Source: an uncultured Prevotellaceae bacterium (GTDB taxonomy: Bacteria; Bacteroidota; Bacteroidia; Bacteroidales; Bacteroidaceae). Taken from it: a DNA stretch of 64,000 nucleotides. A program made the translations under genes and the position numbers. Positions within the stretch are counted from its first letter, which is position 1; every line of letters begins with the position of its first letter. This document shows, piece by piece, positions 43,545 to 53,335 of this stretch. The stretch is from the NCBI GenBank assembly GCA_946540735.1, contig CAMNIN010000011.1, positions 19,557 through 83,556 of the forward strand, written 5' to 3'. The notes under the pieces are model-generated. The model was not told where the DNA came from. It ran no database searches and saw only the letters and a list, made by a program, of their open reading frames with translations.

Positions 43545-46500
43545 TTATAGATTGAGAATGATATTGACGATTCTCATGACATCGGTGACTGTGATGAGGC
43601 CGTCACCATTGACATCAGCCTGCTTGAAGACAAATGGCGAAGGATCATTGCCAAGGATGTAGTTGGCTACCTGCATGACATCGGCGACGTTTACTCTTCC
43701 ATTGTCATCGGCATCACCGATCAGCGTAGGCGAGAAAGGAACGTAGGCAGCGAACTTGCAGAACGTGGTGTTCTGATACATCTCGTAGGTCCAGGTGCCG
43801 TCAGAAGCCGCATGAGCGTAACCCTCATCGAAAGAGGCAGTCCCTCCTCTGCTTTGGTCGACCTTATAGAAGACGATGGTATTGTCGTCGACGAGGTTTC
43901 GTGCCACGACATTGTAATTGTGGTCGATATTGGATCCTATGCCGAAGTCCTGCACCAGGCACAACTCCCGTCCTGGTTGGAAATCAAGGATTTGTGCATC
44001 GTCAACATATCCTGATGACTTGCCACTGCTCACCATGACGTAGTTCTGGCCATAAATGCTATTGGTCTTGCTCCAATTGGCCCAGCGAGAGTTGTAAGTC
44101 TCGGTCTTGAACGTCCCTCCAAGTAGAGTGGCTGCGTCAGCTGCCCTGACCTCATTGTAAGCAGGCGACTCACAGAGCAAGGTATAGGGGGTATTGACCA
44201 GATAGGTCGTCTCCGCCGGAAGGAAACCGTCGAGCGAAGCCGTCACCGTCAGCGTGCCTGGCTGGGTGAAGGTGAAGGAAGACAGGTCGTCAGCCGGAGT
44301 CTGGATAGAGATGTTATCGAGTTTGAACACCGAATTGTAGCGTCCGGCCACGAGATAGAAGCCATCAAACTCCGAACTGGTGCCCTCCGGCAGCGAATAA
44401 GTACCGCTATCGCCATTGGAGAGCGACCATCTCACCGTCCTCGCGATCTGGTCCACCTCCAAGGAGACATGCACCCATTGTCCACTGGCGATGGTAGTGT
44501 TCGTCGAGGTGCCATTGACCACATACGATGTGGACTTCTTGCTTCCAGTCAAATCAAACAGCATATTGGCATAGCTATTGATCGCCGCGTAGTTATCCCA
44601 AACATTCGTCGGGTTCTTACCACCCTTGCTCATCACGCAGAATTCCGACGGGTCGGTGTTGCCCGCTGTGAGAGCCAAGTCGAAATCGATGGTATAGGTG
44701 GATGCCTGAGCCAACCCGTCGACATTGAAGCGGCGATAGGCGTAACGCGTGTTGGTTGAGCCATGATTGATATAGAAATACTTGCCATGAGCGGCATCCC
44801 CAGAAGCCAGAGAAATCGGAGCACCCGAATTCGTCCACCCCGTGATCTCCGTCGCATTCTCATAATCCTCATAATAAGAAGCGGCAGGCTGATCATTTCC
44901 GAAGACCGTCGTGTTGCCGTCCAGGTCGGTGAAAGTGGCCGTCAATGCCGGCAGGTAAGAATTCGGTCCACTGACAAACGGGTTTTTCGAGATCGACACC
45001 ACCGGCAGGAAATAGCGCTGTCCGTCGGCAGTGGGATAATCCCCATCCAAGGAGCACTCCTGCAAAGCAGCGAATGCGATAGAAGGAGCCGTCAGTTGCT
45101 GTTGCCCGCCGACAACAAGATAAAGCACGCCATCGATGAAGCGGAGGAAATAGGCACTCCCGGCGTTCTGTGGAGTAATGCCCTCGATGTAAACCCGGTC
45201 GAGATTACCCTCGACGGCAGACACCGTGGCCACAGGATAAAGGCCATCGGCCAGACTGGTCGTCGTATAGAACTGGAAGACAGGAGCCGCATAAGCAGGT
45301 CCGTTGTGCCAGTCCTTTGATCCGACAGTCAGGGTCGAGAGCACGAGCCGGTCGTTCTCATTCTCGTCCATGCCATTGAGATCGAAGACCACCCGGGCAC
45401 CGTAATTCAGTTTGAGGTCAGAAATGGTGACCGTGCTCAACGACTGGGCATCAGGGCCGCCCACATTCAAGGTGGCGTCATATTCCATCTCAAGGCCCCC
45501 ATTGAGGGTTGCTCCCGTCAGGTTGAGCGTCGTGAAGCGGTTCATCCACACCTTGGATTGCGTGAGCGAGCCTTGGAAATTCACCGTTCCGCCCCAGATT
45601 TCCGTGCGGCCCGTATGCTCAAGGGTCTTTTTCGGCAAGTTGAGCACGCCGTTGCCCTGTTTCACCAGTCGCATCGAGCCCTGCAAAGTGGCATTGCTCC
45701 CCTCGTAGGCCAGCGTATGGGTATAGGTGGCCGTCGTGATATTGTTGTTGTCGTCGTGCCCCTGCACCCAAGTGGGTGTATTGATGGTGAGGGAGCGAGG
45801 AGCCACCTTGCCGTTGAACGTCAGCGTGGCATCGGCCTGAGGGCAGAAGAGCAGATCCTGACCGTCGGAGGCCGAATCAAACGAGTCGCCGTCATGCAGT
45901 TCGGTGCGCCCACGCGTGGTGAGCGGTGGCGGTGCCACGGTGTATCCCTCCGTCTCGCCAAGGAAATAGCTCACATGCGGCGGTTGGTTATACGCCATCA
46001 TCTGCCACACCATAGCCTGACGGTACTGATGGTCGAACCAGAGCGAAGGCATGGCGTAAGGCGAGCTGTGTGTGGACGTGAAAATCCTGACATCAGTGCC
46101 ACGGCGCAAAACGATCTCCTCACGCCAGTCGCCGATCAGATCACCCTGGAAGCAGGGATTGTTCTTCGAATCATTGTTCATATTGCACCCCGAGGAAGTG
46201 AAGAGTCTCCCCACGCCGACCTTATCGATTTTGGCATCCTTCGCCGTACCGGGGGAATTGAGAATCTCAGAGCAGAGATCACCATCCCAATAGATGCGGA
46301 AGTTGCAGTCGCCCCAGGAGATGGCATCACTGATCTCCGGCAGGTCGCGGTCGGTCACGCAGCTGACCATGCCGTGGCTCGCGGAGCGCCCTATCGAACC
46401 TGGGTAGCGGTCGAGGAAATTATCCGCGATGCACCGTCCGTCGTCACCGCCTGTCGTCACACGGATGTAAATCTGTCCGGTAGTCGCATTGCGGTAATCG

Positions 46501-47864
46501 AAGCCTGTGGACTCCTCCAAACACCCGAAGAACTCCAGACCTCTGCGCCATGGATCAAGATCCCCCACATGCTGTGCATCACCATGTCCGAGCTTCGTGG
46601 TGTGCAGTCCCTTTCCATTGTCGTCGATCACCATGGACCCGTAGACGATCTCATCGCGCCCGTCCTCATCCACGTCGGCGACGACGAAGTTATGATAGCC
46701 ATTGCCATACCACTTGCTGGAAGTGTCGTTGCAGTTCCATCTCCACCGCTCGCTCCACTGATGGGTGCCACGGTTAAGATCCATGGCGATCATCTTATGT
46801 GTGCCATAGATACCCCGTGCCATGAAAAGGCTTGCCTTCCGGCCGTCGAGGAAGGGTGCGCCGAAGAAATATTTCGAGGAGTTGTGGCCATAGCCTTTTC
46901 CACCCCACTCCTTGGAAAGGTCAGAATAATACTCCAGCCGCTTGAGCGGATAGTCCGTCACCTGGTATTTTTCGCCGGTCAGTCCATTAAGGTAGATGAG
47001 GTATTCACTGCCCGTATGGGTCCAGGCGAATTGAGCGTTATCATGGGCAAATGTGTTTCGTGTATTCAACGACATATCACCTATGGTGTAAAGCGGAGTC
47101 TTCCCTTCGGATCCATACACGATCATGTTGTCGGCGCCACGCAGCACCACCTCAGCCTTGCCATCCTCATCCCAGTCGTAAGCGATGATGTTGATCTCCG
47201 TGGAATTGAGGCTCACCATGTTGGGGCCGCAGTCGATACGCCACAGCAGGGAAGCCTCCCCCGTTTGCCAATTGATGTCATAGGCATCGAGCACGACAAA
47301 CTCCTTGGAGGAGACCTCATAGATTCCCTTGTTGTTCAGGACCATCGTATCAGCTTGGATCGTTCCGTCGGAAGTTCCCGCATCAACCCAGTTGAGCCGC
47401 TTGATGATCATCTCCAGTTGTCCGTCACCATCCAGATCGGCAAACTCCGCGTCATTGGGCAGATAATGCGACGTGACCTCTTTTCCACTGCGGTCATAGA
47501 CAGGGGCGAGGTGAACATCCAACATGCCGGCACCCGAGTCCATGGCCCAGACAGGGACTGCAGTGCATCGAGGCTGCTCGGCACCATTCACCACAGCCGC
47601 CACCGCATAAGAGGAGCCGTTGGCAGAATCGGAGAAGTTGGAAACCTGCAGTCCGGTGGCAGCTATAGTTCCGTCACGATAGACCGTATAGGTGACGTCG
47701 CCGCTCTCCTCAGCGAGGACACGCCAAGAAAGGAATGTCGTGCCGCCATTTCTGACAGCTACGAGGCCACGGTCGAGTGCATCGGTGAAGCGTTGTGCGG
47801 AAATGCCCAATGTCATGAAGCACAGGACAGCCATCGCCAACAATCTGAGCCATACTATTTTCAT
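43545..47864 (-). CDS. PL11 rhamnogalacturonan lyase, multidomain with C-terminal dockerin-like repeats
   Basis: 1439 residues from the ATG at 47864, with a signal peptide (VWLRLLAMAVLCFMTLGISA). The beta-propeller catalytic part (about 30-600) shows PL11 features: RGLVAVRNGGTTFLSWRVL at the start, calcium sites such as FADLDGDGQLEMI and VADVDEDGRDEIVYG, and GHGDAQHVGDLDPWR. Then follow a repeat-rich beta region (about 650-900), a lectin-like sandwich (about 1020-1230) and dockerin-like repeats (IGDADDNGRVNVADVMQV; ADVNGDGLITVTDVMRIV). PL11 cleaves the rhamnogalacturonan I backbone. It is far longer than a typical PL11 (about 600). A start at TTG 47882 is possible but less likely. Confidence 0.92.
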   Translation of the reverse strand: MKIVWLRLLAMAVLCFMTLGISAQRFTDALDRGLVAVRNGGTTFLSWRVLAEESGDVTYTVYRDGTIAATGLQVSNFSDSANGSSYAVAAVVNGAEQPRCTAVPVWAMDSGAGMLDVHLAPVYDRSGKEVTSHYLPNDAEFADLDGDGQLEMIIKRLNWVDAGTSDGTIQADTMVLNNKGIYEVSSKEFVVLDAYDINWQTGEASLLWRIDCGPNMVSLNSTEINIIAYDWDEDGKAEVVLRGADNMIVYGSEGKTPLYTIGDMSLNTRNTFAHDNAQFAWTHTGSEYLIYLNGLTGEKYQVTDYPLKRLEYYSDLSKEWGGKGYGHNSSKYFFGAPFLDGRKASLFMARGIYGTHKMIAMDLNRGTHQWSERWRWNCNDTSSKWYGNGYHNFVVADVDEDGRDEIVYGSMVIDDNGKGLHTTKLGHGDAQHVGDLDPWRRGLEFFGCLEESTGFDYRNATTGQIYIRVTTGGDDGRCIADNFLDRYPGSIGRSASHGMVSCVTDRDLPEISDAISWGDCNFRIYWDGDLCSEILNSPGTAKDAKIDKVGVGRLFTSSGCNMNNDSKNNPCFQGDLIGDWREEIVLRRGTDVRIFTSTHSSPYAMPSLWFDHQYRQAMVWQMMAYNQPPHVSYFLGETEGYTVAPPPLTTRGRTELHDGDSFDSASDGQDLLFCPQADATLTFNGKVAPRSLTINTPTWVQGHDDNNNITTATYTHTLAYEGSNATLQGSMRLVKQGNGVLNLPKKTLEHTGRTEIWGGTVNFQGSLTQSKVWMNRFTTLNLTGATLNGGLEMEYDATLNVGGPDAQSLSTVTISDLKLNYGARVVFDLNGMDENENDRLVLSTLTVGSKDWHNGPAYAAPVFQFYTTTSLADGLYPVATVSAVEGNLDRVYIEGITPQNAGSAYFLRFIDGVLYLVVGGQQQLTAPSIAFAALQECSLDGDYPTADGQRYFLPVVSISKNPFVSGPNSYLPALTATFTDLDGNTTVFGNDQPAASYYEDYENATEITGWTNSGAPISLASGDAAHGKYFYINHGSTNTRYAYRRFNVDGLAQASTYTIDFDLALTAGNTDPSEFCVMSKGGKNPTNVWDNYAAINSYANMLFDLTGSKKSTSYVVNGTSTNTTIASGQWVHVSLEVDQIARTVRWSLSNGDSGTYSLPEGTSSEFDGFYLVAGRYNSVFKLDNISIQTPADDLSSFTFTQPGTLTVTASLDGFLPAETTYLVNTPYTLLCESPAYNEVRAADAATLLGGTFKTETYNSRWANWSKTNSIYGQNYVMVSSGKSSGYVDDAQILDFQPGRELCLVQDFGIGSNIDHNYNVVARNLVDDNTIVFYKVDQSRGGTASFDEGYAHAASDGTWTYEMYQNTTFCKFAAYVPFSPTLIGDADDNGRVNVADVMQVANYILGNDPSPFVFKQADVNGDGLITVTDVMRIVNIILNL

Positions 47865-47905
47865 AGGAACAAGGTTTTTCAAAACTAATTTTCGTGTTGT
47901 GTGGG

Positions 47906-47913
47906 CAAAGATA
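47906..47913 (-). promoter_or_regulatory. -7 element upstream of the PL11 lyase
   Basis: Minus-strand TATCTTTG, 41 bases before the ATG at 47864. No TTTG is seen at the canonical distance. It shares a short A/T-rich region with the deoD promoter, divergently arranged. Confidence 0.5.
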
Positions 47914-48039
47914 ATAAGAATCTCATTATCCTACGAAGAAAACGCGACGAAATCACCTGAAAGAGAACTTTTGGCGACATTTTTCACTTTTCTGCGACTG
48001 ATAATGGGTAAAAAACGAGTAGAAGCCAAAAATATTTAT

Positions 48040-48047
48040 TATTTTTG
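48040..48047 (+). promoter_or_regulatory. -7 element upstream of deoD
   Basis: TATTTTTG, 51 bases before the deoD ATG at 48099. No TTTG is seen 19-21 bases upstream. The 235-base gap between the PL11 and deoD start codons holds only these two boxes and A/T-rich DNA. Confidence 0.45.
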
Positions 48048-48098
48048 CAGACAGCGAAGTGAAAGACAATTGTATATTAACCCAACAAGACTAAGATT

Positions 48099-48806
48099 AT
48101 GGCAAAAACACCGACACCCCATATCGGGGCAAAACAAGGCGAGATCGCAGAGACCGTCATCATGGCCGGCGACCCTTTGCGCGCCAAGTTCATGGCAGAG
48201 AAATTTCTTGAGAATCCCGTACAGTTCAACAGCGTGAGGGGCATGCTGGGCTTCACCGGCACCCACAAAGGCAAGCGCGTGAGTGTGATGGGTCATGGCA
48301 TGGGCATGCCCTCCATCGGCATCTACACCTACGAGCTTTACAATTTCTATGGTGTGAAGACGATCATCCGCGTGGGATCTGCCGGTTCGCTCCATACCGA
48401 CCTGCACGTGGGCGACCTTGTGATCGCTGAGGGAGCCTGCACCGACTCCAACTATGCCAAACAGTATGAGATGCCCGGCACCTATGCGCCCATCGGTGAC
48501 TTTGGCCTCATGCGCACCGCTGCAGAGACCTGCGAGCGGCTGGGCTATCACTACATGGTGGGCAATGTGTTCTCCTCCGACGTCTTCTATTCAGAGAATC
48601 CCCACAACGACAAGTGGATCAACATGGGAGTGCTCGCCATCGAGATGGAGGCCGCCGCGCTCTACATGAACGCTGCCCGCTCAGGCAACCGTGCTCTGGT
48701 GATCTGCACCATCTCCGACCATATCATCACCGGAGAAGTGACGACTGCCGAGGAGCGTCAGACCACCTTCACCCACATGATGGATGTGGCTTTCTCGCTG
48801 ATTTGA
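48099..48806 (+). CDS. deoD: Purine nucleoside phosphorylase, DeoD type
   Basis: 235 residues, standard length. Motifs: [21 protein letters not shown] with the phosphate-binding Arg, [30 protein letters not shown], and [18 protein letters not shown] with the Glu-Met-Glu nucleoside pocket. The catalytic Asp in [11 protein letters not shown] completes it. It phosphorolyses purine (deoxy)nucleosides for salvage. It is unrelated in function to the surrounding polysaccharide genes and is bounded by a strong terminator. Confidence 0.97.
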   Translation: MAKTPTPHIGAKQGEIAETVIMAGDPLRAKFMAEKFLENPVQFNSVRGMLGFTGTHKGKRVSVMGHGMGMPSIGIYTYELYNFYGVKTIIRVGSAGSLHTDLHVGDLVIAEGACTDSNYAKQYEMPGTYAPIGDFGLMRTAAETCERLGYHYMVGNVFSSDVFYSENPHNDKWINMGVLAIEMEAAALYMNAARSGNRALVICTISDHIITGEVTTAEERQTTFTHMMDVAFSLI

Positions 48807-48855
48807 GACCTCCCCAAGCCCCTCCTTCGGAGGGGAATGAACTATCGGCGGAATA

Positions 48856-48891
48856 AAAAATCCCTCCCCCTTTCGAAGGGGAGGGATTTTT
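48856..48891. terminator. Bidirectional terminator between deoD and GH10
   Basis: A 14-base stem (48856-48869 with 48878-48891, loop of 8) with A5 and T5 at its ends, C/G-rich in the middle. It serves deoD and the convergent xylanase. A second short GC hairpin (CCCCTCC..GGAGGGG) lies at about 48818-48836, just beyond the deoD stop. Confidence 0.85.
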
Positions 48892-48903
48892 ATGTGGAGC
48901 CCG

Positions 48904-51582
48904 TTATCTTCGGAGGTATTTCTTGCCGTTTTGGATGACGATGCCTTTGTAGCTGTCGTCGACCTTGATTCCCCAGAGGTTATAAGTGTCGTGAGAGACC
49001 GGTTGGGCTGTGATGGTCTCATCAATGCCCGACGTGCATTTCAGTTCCACCTTGTCAATATTGCAATAGGCGCCCGTGATGGTGAGACGGATAATCTGCT
49101 GGCCCTCTTGCAGTTCGGAAGTGAGATTGCCCGTCACCACCTTATACGTATCCCAACTGTTGCTGGCCGTTTGCGGCACATTCACCCTGCCTATGGTGGT
49201 CACCTGTCCATTCTTGACCAGTCCGATGGAGAATCCCGATCCTGTGAGACCGGAAGACACGGTGGCCTCGAAAGCATACTTGCCAGGCTGGATGACATTG
49301 ACGCTATACTCCAGCCACTCGTTGTTGGCCGTATAACCGATGGCATATCCTCCATTGATCTGGATGATGTCGACCCCCTCGTTGTCATTGCGGTAGCCTG
49401 CATTTCCCTCGTCGTTGGAATCCGAGTCATGGAAAGTGAATCCCTCCCCTCCTCTGTCGAAGTTTTCGGCCTGGATGATGCCCGGAATGGCAATCACGCC
49501 CTTGTGAGCGATGCGCTTGTTGTTGACCTGCAAGGTGTATTTGGCGATCTCCGACTCCTTGTTATCCTCGGTGACGGCCACTGCAGTCACCTTGTAGTTG
49601 CCTTTCTCCGTCGCTTTGTAAGTCGTCTCGAAGGGAGCCTCCGTGAGAGCCTTCAGCAAGACATCTCCCACATAGATCCTGACGGATTTCACCGGACTGG
49701 AGGAGCATGAAGCGTCCACCTTCAGCGTGGTGTTCTCATTGATGACAGCAGGCGACGGGTCGGCACTGATGGCCACGTGGATCTCAGGGTTCACCTCGAT
49801 ATGTTTGAACACGATCTTGTCGACGTTGCAGCTGCTTCCGGTGATATTGAGGCGGATGATCTGCCTGCCCTCCTCCAACGGGATCAGCAAACGTCCATAG
49901 ATGGCCTTGTACGTATTCCAGCTATTGGCCTGCACACACGGCACGACAATGTTTTCGGTGAGCGGCATAAGTCCCTCCTCGGTGCTCAGCGAGAGGCTGA
50001 ACGAAGAATTAGTGACCCCCGACGAGGCATAGGCATTGAAGGAATATACCCCGGCCTCCTTGACATTGACCGTATACTCCAGCCACTCTCCATTGGCCGT
50101 ATATCCGATGGCGTAGCCCCCGTTGCCGGACACGATATCCACGCCGCCTCCATCGTTGCGGTAGGCAGAAGTGCCCTCGTTCTTGCTGTCGGAATCGTGG
50201 AAAGTCATCCCCTCGGCCCCTGAGTCAAAGTCCTCGGCCTGCAGGGTGCCTGGCAATTCGGTCTCGCCCTTGAAAGGTGAGCGCGGGTTATAGACGGTGA
50301 ATCCCGACAGCCGCTCGTAAGTCGACCCGTCGGTAGCCGTCACGACAGCCTTCAGGTTCTGCTTGCCCAGAGCTGTGGCAGAGAATGTCGTCGTGTAAGG
50401 CGCCTCTGTCATCGTGCAGTACAGGCTGTTGTTGACATAGAGGTCGATGTGGTCGATGGTTTTGGTCTTCAGCCGCGCACGCACTGTGATAGGCACCTCG
50501 TCGCCCTTGGTGACGCTCAGCGAAGCAGGTTTGACATAGACCGACGCCTCCTTCACCATGCCTGGGAAAGGACTCTTGGCATTCTTGGCAGCATCGCTTG
50601 CCATGTACTCACGCAGCCAGGTCATCGCAGGCCGGTCCTTGCCGTCGCGTATCAGTCCGGAATTGCCATCCGTGGTCCAGGTGTGTCCGTAGATATACCC
50701 CCAGAGGGTGACGCCAGCGCAATAGTCAGCCTCCCACATATAGGGGATCTGCTCCCTATAGCGTTGCAGTTGCAATTGATCGTCGGCAGTGCCTATATCA
50801 TACTCGGTGCTGTACATCGGCATCTTGAGTTCGTTCTGAATCTGCGTCATGGCCGTTTTGAAGTTGCTCAGGCTCATATCGGTGAGGTCATGCGACTGGC
50901 AGCCATAGGCATCGATCGGCGCGCCGGCGTCGCGGAGGGTCTTGACCAGTTGGATGAATTCCGCGCGTTGCCACTGGAAGGTATTGTAGTCGTTGTAGAT
51001 CAGGATGGCATCCGGCCAGCGCTCATGTGCCATTTCAAAAGCTTTGATGATCCAGTCATAACCTGTCTTACCGTCACCGCCCAAGGCAGCCTTGTAGGGA
51101 GCCGGCTGGTGCCCGGCGACCGCCTCATTGACGACATCGATGAGCGGCAGGTCGGGGTAATGCGCCTTGATGGCATCCATCCATTCCTCGATGGCCTTGT
51201 ACTGCTCCTCGGTGGAGAGGTTGTTGAGCCATGAGGGGTATTGTGCGCCCCAGATCAGGCAGTGGAACTTAAACGGGAAGTTGTATCTCTTGGCATAGTT
51301 ATAGGCGTTGTCGCAGCCCCCCCAATTGAAGCTTCCCCTGCGGTTGCCCTCGATAGACGCCCATTTGGACTCATTCTCAGGAGTAATCTGGTTCCAGAGA
51401 GTGTAGAACTTCTCGCTGCCGTAGTCGACGGAATAGCTTGTGGTGATGTTGCCCAGGAATTTGTCGGGGTTTGACGACAACTGTGCGCTCACCCTCATGG
51501 GTGAGAGGCCGAGCAGCATGACGCTGCCAGCCAGGACACACGAAACCTTGAGTTGTTTTAAGTTAGCGTAAAAATGTCTCAT
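48904..51582 (-). CDS. GH10 endo-xylanase with duplicated Ig-like/CBM6 modules
   Basis: 892 residues with a signal peptide (ending near VSAQ). GH10 catalytic domain about 35-335: NQITPENESKWASIEG, the acid/base Glu in LIDVVNEAVAG, and the nucleophile Glu in PMYSTEYDIGTAD. Two similar blocks follow, each an Ig-like domain plus a CBM6-like module (YAIGYTANGEWLEYTVNVKE in the first; YAIGYTANNEWLEYSVNVIQ in the second). The tail GIVIQNGKKYLRR resembles type IX-exported cargo. It would depolymerise xylan at the cell surface. Promoter at 51622-51629; terminators bound both sides. Confidence 0.94.
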   Translation of the reverse strand: MRHFYANLKQLKVSCVLAGSVMLLGLSPMRVSAQLSSNPDKFLGNITTSYSVDYGSEKFYTLWNQITPENESKWASIEGNRRGSFNWGGCDNAYNYAKRYNFPFKFHCLIWGAQYPSWLNNLSTEEQYKAIEEWMDAIKAHYPDLPLIDVVNEAVAGHQPAPYKAALGGDGKTGYDWIIKAFEMAHERWPDAILIYNDYNTFQWQRAEFIQLVKTLRDAGAPIDAYGCQSHDLTDMSLSNFKTAMTQIQNELKMPMYSTEYDIGTADDQLQLQRYREQIPYMWEADYCAGVTLWGYIYGHTWTTDGNSGLIRDGKDRPAMTWLREYMASDAAKNAKSPFPGMVKEASVYVKPASLSVTKGDEVPITVRARLKTKTIDHIDLYVNNSLYCTMTEAPYTTTFSATALGKQNLKAVVTATDGSTYERLSGFTVYNPRSPFKGETELPGTLQAEDFDSGAEGMTFHDSDSKNEGTSAYRNDGGGVDIVSGNGGYAIGYTANGEWLEYTVNVKEAGVYSFNAYASSGVTNSSFSLSLSTEEGLMPLTENIVVPCVQANSWNTYKAIYGRLLIPLEEGRQIIRLNITGSSCNVDKIVFKHIEVNPEIHVAISADPSPAVINENTTLKVDASCSSSPVKSVRIYVGDVLLKALTEAPFETTYKATEKGNYKVTAVAVTEDNKESEIAKYTLQVNNKRIAHKGVIAIPGIIQAENFDRGGEGFTFHDSDSNDEGNAGYRNDNEGVDIIQINGGYAIGYTANNEWLEYSVNVIQPGKYAFEATVSSGLTGSGFSIGLVKNGQVTTIGRVNVPQTASNSWDTYKVVTGNLTSELQEGQQIIRLTITGAYCNIDKVELKCTSGIDETITAQPVSHDTYNLWGIKVDDSYKGIVIQNGKKYLRR

Positions 51583-51621
51583 GTCTAATTAGTTGATTAG
51601 GTGATCAAGTTGATTATCGCA

Positions 51622-51629
51622 CAAAGATA
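51622..51629 (-). promoter_or_regulatory. -7 element upstream of the GH10 xylanase
   Basis: Minus-strand TATCTTTG, 39 bases before the ATG at 51582. It directly abuts the T tract of the terminator at 51629-51659, so DUF1846 and GH10 are separate transcripts. No canonical TTTG is seen upstream. Confidence 0.55.
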
Positions 51630-51659
51630 AAAAAAAACCTGACAGCATCTGCTATCAGG
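51629..51659 (-). terminator. Rho-independent terminator of the DUF1846 gene
   Basis: On the minus strand the hairpin (51638-51659, two 10-base arms with one mismatch, 2-base loop) is followed by nine T residues (51629-51637). Confidence 0.85.
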
Positions 51660-51732
51660 AAAGAAATAAAAAGGTATTTGTAACAGGGAGCAAAGCCCCC
51701 AGCCACCATATCCTGGACAAAGGATTGTGTGA

Positions 51733-53208
51733 CTATTTGTAGACAGGCACCTTTCTGACGGGATCGCAGGTGAGGTCGCAACCGAGTTTCTTGAGGATCT
51801 TGCGGTCGATCTCGCTCAGCATCACCGTGCAGTGCACCTGACAGCCGCGCAGTTTGGGAAGGCTCTCCAAGGCACGCCGGCAATTCTCATCATGAGGAGA
51901 GAGCACCGAGAGAGCGACCAGCACCTCGTCGGTATGCAGCCGGGGGTTCCGTCCGCCCAGGTACTCCACCTTTGTTTTCTGGATGGGTTCGATCATGCTC
52001 TGCGGGATCAGTTTCACTTCATGGTCGATGCCGGCCAGGTGCTTGGTGACATTCAGCAGCAATGCCGCACAGCACCCCAGAAGGATGCTCGACTGCGAGG
52101 TGATGATTGTGCCGTCGGGCAGTTCGATAGCCGCGCTGGTATGTCCGCTGGCATTTTTCCGATCATTGGCCGCCACCGTGGTACGACGGTTGGCCGTGGA
52201 GATTTTCAACTGATTGAAAAGCATCTGTATCTTGTGCACCTCACTGTCGTTGCAGGCCCCATCAGCAAGCTTGTTGGTGGCCGTGTAATAGCGCCGGATG
52301 ATCTCGTCCTCTGAAGCCTTCCGGCACACCTCATCATCAGAGATACAGAATCCCACCATGTTCACGCCCATGTCGGTGGGCGATTTATACGGGTTCTCGC
52401 CGTAGATGCCCTCGAAGAGCGCATTGAGCACAGGGAAAATCTCGATATCGCGGTTGTAGTTGACCGCCACCTTACCATAAGCGTCGAGGTGGAAGGGGTC
52501 GATCATGTTGACATCATTGAGGTCGGCAGTGGCAGCCTCATAAGCTACGTTGACCGGATGCTTCAGCGGCAGGCTCCATACCGGGAAGGTCTCAAACTTC
52601 GCATATCCCGCATGCACGCCCCGCTTGTTCTCCCCATACAACTGGCTCAGGCAAACCGCCATTTTGCCGCTGCCCGGCCCCGGAGCCGTCACAACGACGA
52701 GCGGACGTTCCGTCTCAACGAACTCATTCTTGCCGAAGCCCTCATCGGAGGCGATGAGCGCCACATTGTGTGGATATCCCTCTATCAGGTAATGGATATA
52801 GGTTTTGATGCCCATTCTTTGCAGCCGCTGTCGGAAGGTGTCGGCCGCCCGTTGCCCCGTGTAATGGGTGATGACCACCGATCCCACCATGAATCCACGC
52901 TCGATGAAGGCGTCGCGCAAGCGGAGCACATCCTCATCGTAGGTGATGCCCAGATCGGCCCTGATCTTATTGGACTCAATGTCTTCGGCGCTGATGACGA
53001 TGACGATCTCGATGCTGTCGCTCAACTGCTGGAGCATCGACAGTTTGCTGTCTGGTTTGAAACCGGGAAGGACCCGTGAAGCATGGTGGTCATCAAACAG
53101 TTTGCCACCCAGTTCCATATACAATTTTCCACCAAACTGTGAGATACGATCACGGATATGCTCAGATTGGATCCTCACATATTTGTCATTGTCAAAGCCT
53201 ATTTTCAT
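51733..53208 (-). CDS. DUF1846 family protein
   Basis: 491 residues, the usual length. Family hallmarks are visible: an N-terminal KIGFDNDKYVRIQSEHIRDR, VISAEDIESNKIRADLGITYD, GPGSGKMAVCLSQLYGE with a GSGK loop, and the C-terminal GGRNPRLHTDEVLVALSVLSP. Some members form hexamers and have been linked to nucleotide binding, but the cellular role is unknown. It sits downstream of a lipoprotein and a 15-base repeat array, with its own -7 box at 53236-53243. Confidence 0.9.
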   Translation of the reverse strand: MKIGFDNDKYVRIQSEHIRDRISQFGGKLYMELGGKLFDDHHASRVLPGFKPDSKLSMLQQLSDSIEIVIVISAEDIESNKIRADLGITYDEDVLRLRDAFIERGFMVGSVVITHYTGQRAADTFRQRLQRMGIKTYIHYLIEGYPHNVALIASDEGFGKNEFVETERPLVVVTAPGPGSGKMAVCLSQLYGENKRGVHAGYAKFETFPVWSLPLKHPVNVAYEAATADLNDVNMIDPFHLDAYGKVAVNYNRDIEIFPVLNALFEGIYGENPYKSPTDMGVNMVGFCISDDEVCRKASEDEIIRRYYTATNKLADGACNDSEVHKIQMLFNQLKISTANRRTTVAANDRKNASGHTSAAIELPDGTIITSQSSILLGCCAALLLNVTKHLAGIDHEVKLIPQSMIEPIQKTKVEYLGGRNPRLHTDEVLVALSVLSPHDENCRRALESLPKLRGCQVHCTVMLSEIDRKILKKLGCDLTCDPVRKVPVYK

Positions 53209-53235
53209 ATACCTATTTTAACTAAAAACAAAGTG

Positions 53236-53243
53236 CAAAAATA
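53236..53243 (-). promoter_or_regulatory. -7 element upstream of the DUF1846 gene
   Basis: Minus-strand TATTTTTG, 27 bases before the ATG at 53208. The nearest TTTG (complement of 53267-53270) is 23 bases away, slightly over the usual spacing. The 15-base repeat array begins about 90 bases further upstream. Confidence 0.55.
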
Positions 53244-53335
53244 CAAAAAATAAAGAGATGGGGAAACAAAAATATCATTTTTTTGTTCCCCAAGGATCAT
53301 TTTTCTCTTTTTTTGTCATTATCTACGCCATCCTG

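Noticed and set aside
45558..47888. A 776-codon plus-strand open frame antisense to the PL11 gene
   Set aside because: It is rich in Arg, His, Ile and Val with no domain, promoter or start context; such frames arise in GC-rich genes read in the opposite strand.
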